NCBI GenBank assembly: GCA_041920415.1
Contig: JBHGYD010000020.1
Location: 1-64,000, forward strand
Length of the DNA stretch: 64,000 nt
Reading direction: 5' to 3'
DNA from: JBHGYD01 sp041920415
Lineage (GTDB): Bacteria; Bacillota; Bacilli; Bacillales; Anoxybacillaceae
Shown: positions 61,632 to 64,000 of the stretch, one piece after another
Position numbering within the stretch: position 1 is the first letter of the stretch
How the letters are laid out: each line of letters opens with the position of its first letter
Notes under the pieces: generated by a model
Told to the model about the DNA's origin: nothing
The model's input: the letters and a program-made list of their open reading frames with translations, nothing else
Database searches by the model: none
Made by a program: the position numbers and the translations under genes

Positions 61632-63032
61632 TTAGCTAATTTTCTTACTTTCTTGAGCGGCCTCTTTGTTTCGCTTATGTAAGCCTTTTCCGTAATAGAA
61701 CGCGATTAAAATCGCATACCAAACTGGTCCAACAATGAGAGCGATTCTTGTATCAGGGAAGTACGCCATAAGACCGACGACCCCGATTAAAAAGGCAAGT
61801 GCTAAATACGAACTGTATGGGAATAATGGCATTTTGTATTTTAATTGTTTTTGCTTTTCAACACTTAAGCGTTTGCGGAAGCGGATTTGTGATAATAGGA
61901 TAACCACCCAAGTCCAAACTGCACCGAATGTAGCGATACTTGTAACCCATGTAAATACTTTCGCAGGGACGACATAGTTCAAGCAAACGCCAATTAATAA
62001 AGCAGCTGCAGAAATTAAAATCGCAAAACCAGGGACGCCGCCTTTTGTTAAGTGAGCCCATTTTTGTGGCGCTTCACCTTGTTGTGCCAAGTTAAATAAC
62101 ATGCGCCCCGTACTGAAAATACCACTGTTGCAGGAAGACAGAGCAGCTGTTAAGACGACAAAGTTAATAATTCCCGCAGCGGCAGGAATGCCAATTTTCT
62201 CAAAAGTTAATACGAATGGACTGCCTTTTTGTCCAATTTCTGTCCATGGATAAATCGACATGATGACGAACAACGCGCCAACATAGAAAATCAAAATGCG
62301 CCAGAATACGGAGTCAATCGCGCGGGACAATGATTTTTGCGGATTTTTTACTTCTCCGGCTGTAACACCGATCATTTCAATACCCAAATAAGCAAACATC
62401 ACCATTTGTAAAGACATTAACACGCCTTTTATTCCGTGGGCGAAAAAGCCTCCGTGCTTCCAAAGGTTGCTGATTCCTGTTGCAACGCCCCCGTTACCGA
62501 GGCCGAAGATAATCATGCCAAGACCAACAAAAATCATGAATACGATGGTGACGATTTTAACAAGAGCAAACCAGAACTCTAATTCTCCGTATGCTTTTAC
62601 CGCAAGGAAGTTAACAATAGTCATGATAATGAGTGCGGCTAATGCCCAAATCCATTGCGGAGTATCTGGGAACCAATATTGCATATAAATCCCGACCGCC
62701 GTAATTTCCGCCATACAAGTAACAACCCATAAAAACCAATAGTTCCAACCTGTCAAATAGCCAGCAAGAGAACCTAAATAATCGCGTGCATAGCGGCTGA
62801 ATGAGCCGGCGACAGGATTTTCAATCGCCATTTCTCCAAGTGCGCGCATAATAAAGAACATAACAAGCCCGCCGATGGCATAGGCTAGTAAAATCGCTGG
62901 ACCTGCTAGTTTAATGGTGGACGCAGAGCCGAGAAATAATCCAACTCCAATGGCTGCCCCGAGGGACATAAGCGTAATATGTCTTTCCTCTAATCCGCGA
63001 TGCAGTTCTTTGTCAGGAGTGCTGTTTTGCAT
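61632..63032 (-). CDS. Amino-acid permease (APC superfamily, AAT type)
   Basis: 466 aa from ATG 63032, with GGGGGAAAGG upstream. Twelve membrane helices. The family start LHRGLEERHITLMSLGAAIGVGLFLGSA and the motifs ENPVAGSFSRYARDYLG and AGEVKNPQKSLSRAI are typical of proton-driven AAT permeases (proline-, histidine- or aromatic-type). Substrate cannot be told from sequence. Confidence 0.93.
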   Translation of the reverse strand: MQNSTPDKELHRGLEERHITLMSLGAAIGVGLFLGSASTIKLAGPAILLAYAIGGLVMFFIMRALGEMAIENPVAGSFSRYARDYLGSLAGYLTGWNYWFLWVVTCMAEITAVGIYMQYWFPDTPQWIWALAALIIMTIVNFLAVKAYGELEFWFALVKIVTIVFMIFVGLGMIIFGLGNGGVATGISNLWKHGGFFAHGIKGVLMSLQMVMFAYLGIEMIGVTAGEVKNPQKSLSRAIDSVFWRILIFYVGALFVIMSIYPWTEIGQKGSPFVLTFEKIGIPAAAGIINFVVLTAALSSCNSGIFSTGRMLFNLAQQGEAPQKWAHLTKGGVPGFAILISAAALLIGVCLNYVVPAKVFTWVTSIATFGAVWTWVVILLSQIRFRKRLSVEKQKQLKYKMPLFPYSSYLALAFLIGVVGLMAYFPDTRIALIVGPVWYAILIAFYYGKGLHKRNKEAAQESKKIS

Positions 63033-63084
63033 ATCCTTTCCCCCAATCAAAACTATTTTTAGGAAATAAAATTTTTTAAGGTAA

Positions 63085-63098
63085 ATAAAACGCTTACA
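63085..63098 (-). promoter_or_regulatory. Candidate cre site upstream of the permease
   Basis: On the minus strand TGTAAGCGTTTTAT matches 12 of 14 positions of TGWAANCGNTNWCA, the CcpA operator. It lies 53 bp before the permease start. The rest of this upstream region (63033-63294) is very AT-rich and holds nothing else recognised. Confidence 0.4.
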
Positions 63099-63294
63099 TT
63101 TTTTCGGTTAAACGAATTTTTAATGATTAATTTTAATAATATATAAGATGAATATATTTGTAAATTGTTTTAATTGGTAAATATCTAAATTTGATTTATA
63201 TTATAACAATTATTTATTTTTAGAATAATTAAGATGTTTAATGATGAGACTTCCTATATATGTTAGAATCGAACTAATAGGAGGTTTTTAAAAT

Positions 63295-63363
63295 ATGAAA
63301 ATATATAAAAAATCTATTTTTAATCCCATTTGTGGTGATCGTCATGAAGGAAAAATGGATTAG
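63295..63363 (+). CDS. Candidate 22-residue small protein
   Basis: ATG 63295 is 10 nt after a perfect AGGAGG, the frame ends in TAG at 63361 and a terminator follows within 12 nt, so the unit looks like a complete tiny gene. The peptide begins MKIYKKSIFN, then PICGDRHEGKMD: basic N-terminus, one Cys, polar tail, no membrane helix. No family recognised. It could also be a leader or a chance ORF in a small RNA. Confidence 0.45.
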   Translation: MKIYKKSIFNPICGDRHEGKMD

Positions 63364-63370
63364 CACGAAA

Positions 63371-63400
63371 AAAGCAAAGCGTTGTCTTTGCTTTTTTATT
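63371..63400. terminator. Bidirectional terminator
   Basis: AAAGCAAAG-CGTTGT-CTTTGCTTTTTT, with T-runs on both strands; it serves the small ORF and the converging membrane-protein gene. Confidence 0.88.
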
Positions 63401-63407
63401 TTTGTTT

Positions 63408-63860
63408 TTATGTAAATTGGTTTAACCAACGAATAAATTTAAGGTGCCATATGAGCATTCCATAAAGAAACGGATATACTATGGCGGAATACCATAAATT
63501 CCACTTATTATGATGCAAAAAGTGTGCTTTAAGCGCTATCCACTCGTAAAAGGTAGAGAAGATGGACCAGAAAAGCAAATATAAAATTTTTGCTTTTTTT
63601 GAACCGTGATAAGGATACCAGTTGATGATAAGCATAGTAGCAGCAGGATATATTCCAAAAACCACTAATAAAGTTTTCCCTTCAATGAAATAAGGTTCAA
63701 AAAAGTAATACCAATTATATTTATCTGTTAATCGATCGACAAGTTTTGAAACAAATAAACCAAATAAAATGGAACAGTAATATTCATGTGGAAGTAATTT
63801 CTTTTTCATGAGAAAAGCAGCAAGATTAAAGATGAAAATGGAAATAAAAAGGACAACCAC
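63408..63860 (-). CDS. CBO0543-family membrane protein
   Basis: 150 aa from GTG 63860 with GGAGGTGAAT upstream. Four to five predicted membrane helices (starts VVLFISIFIFNLAAF; LLVVFGIYPAATMLIINWYP; YLLFWSIFSTFYEWIA). The pattern of Trp/Tyr-rich loops fits the CBO0543 family found in spore-formers; function unknown. The remaining 140 bp to the right edge show no gene. Confidence 0.8.
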   Translation of the reverse strand: MVVLFISIFIFNLAAFLMKKKLLPHEYYCSILFGLFVSKLVDRLTDKYNWYYFFEPYFIEGKTLLVVFGIYPAATMLIINWYPYHGSKKAKILYLLFWSIFSTFYEWIALKAHFLHHNKWNLWYSAIVYPFLYGMLIWHLKFIRWLNQFT

Positions 63861-64000
63861 TATTATTCACCTCCAGTTTATTATTACACTGGTGGGTTAT
63901 ATTGATACTTTGAAAAATAAATGAAGTAAAATATGTTCGGGGATAACTAGTATAATCAGTTGTCCCAAACAGAGTGCATAATGTAAAATGAAACTCGTTC

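Overview
The window is the replication-origin region of a Bacillaceae chromosome. Gene content, gene order and the low to moderate GC content (judged by eye) suggest a relative of Anoxybacillus, Geobacillus or Parageobacillus. That placement rests on remembered gene orders, not on a search. The left edge is the 5' end of a 16S rRNA gene read on the minus strand. The bipartite oriC flanks dnaA: DnaA-box clusters lie at 10408-10670 and 8829-8911, and an AT-rich unwinding element with a long DnaA-trio array lies at 8771-8820. Genes point away from the origin on both sides: dnaA-dnaN-S4 protein-recF-gyrB-gyrA-HD-GYP-rrn to the left, and rpmH-rnpA-spoIIIJ-jag-mnmE-mnmG-rsmG-noc-soj-spo0J onward to the right.

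From about 19.9 to 41.6 kb the right arm carries a conserved housekeeping block: a DUF554 protein, yyaC, mscS, a DUF951 protein, yyaE, ychF, rpsF-ssb-rpsR, yybS-gdpP-rplI, dnaC, purA, walRKHIJ, htrC, a CxxH/CxxC small protein and rlmH. Two perfect parS sites lie inside spo0J and walK. Two further DnaA-box clusters (after jag and before rlmH) occupy the same places as known oriC-proximal clusters of Bacillus subtilis.

The conserved block ends at the 3' end of rlmH. The last 19 bases or so of rlmH recur 6.46 kb downstream at 48007-48025 (18 of 19 identical, same frame, ending in a stop). A rho-independent terminator follows that second copy. This is the layout expected if an element inserted into the rlmH 3' end, the site used by staphylococcal SCC elements, and pushed the original terminator away. 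The inserted segment holds a two-domain DUF2935 protein, a dead DDE insertion sequence, a c-di-GMP-I (GEMM) riboswitch with two tandem terminators upstream of an unusual three-module DNA-binding protein, a decayed IS630 element, a chemoreceptor and a 105-nt nested palindrome. No recombinase remains.

Beyond 48 kb the content is metabolic and of mixed orientation: a GntP-type permease with glycerate kinase, a Rieske/FAD oxidoreductase, a canonical HD-GYP protein, an ATP-binding RecG-like regulator with a 10-unit, 21-bp minisatellite, and an anaerobic mixed-acid and ethanol fermentation set (adhE, pflB, pflA) with Rex/Fnr-like operators. An amino-acid permease, a 22-codon small ORF and a CBO0543-type membrane protein complete it. 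The two HD-GYP proteins, the GEMM riboswitch and the chemoreceptor suggest that c-di-GMP signalling is active in this organism.
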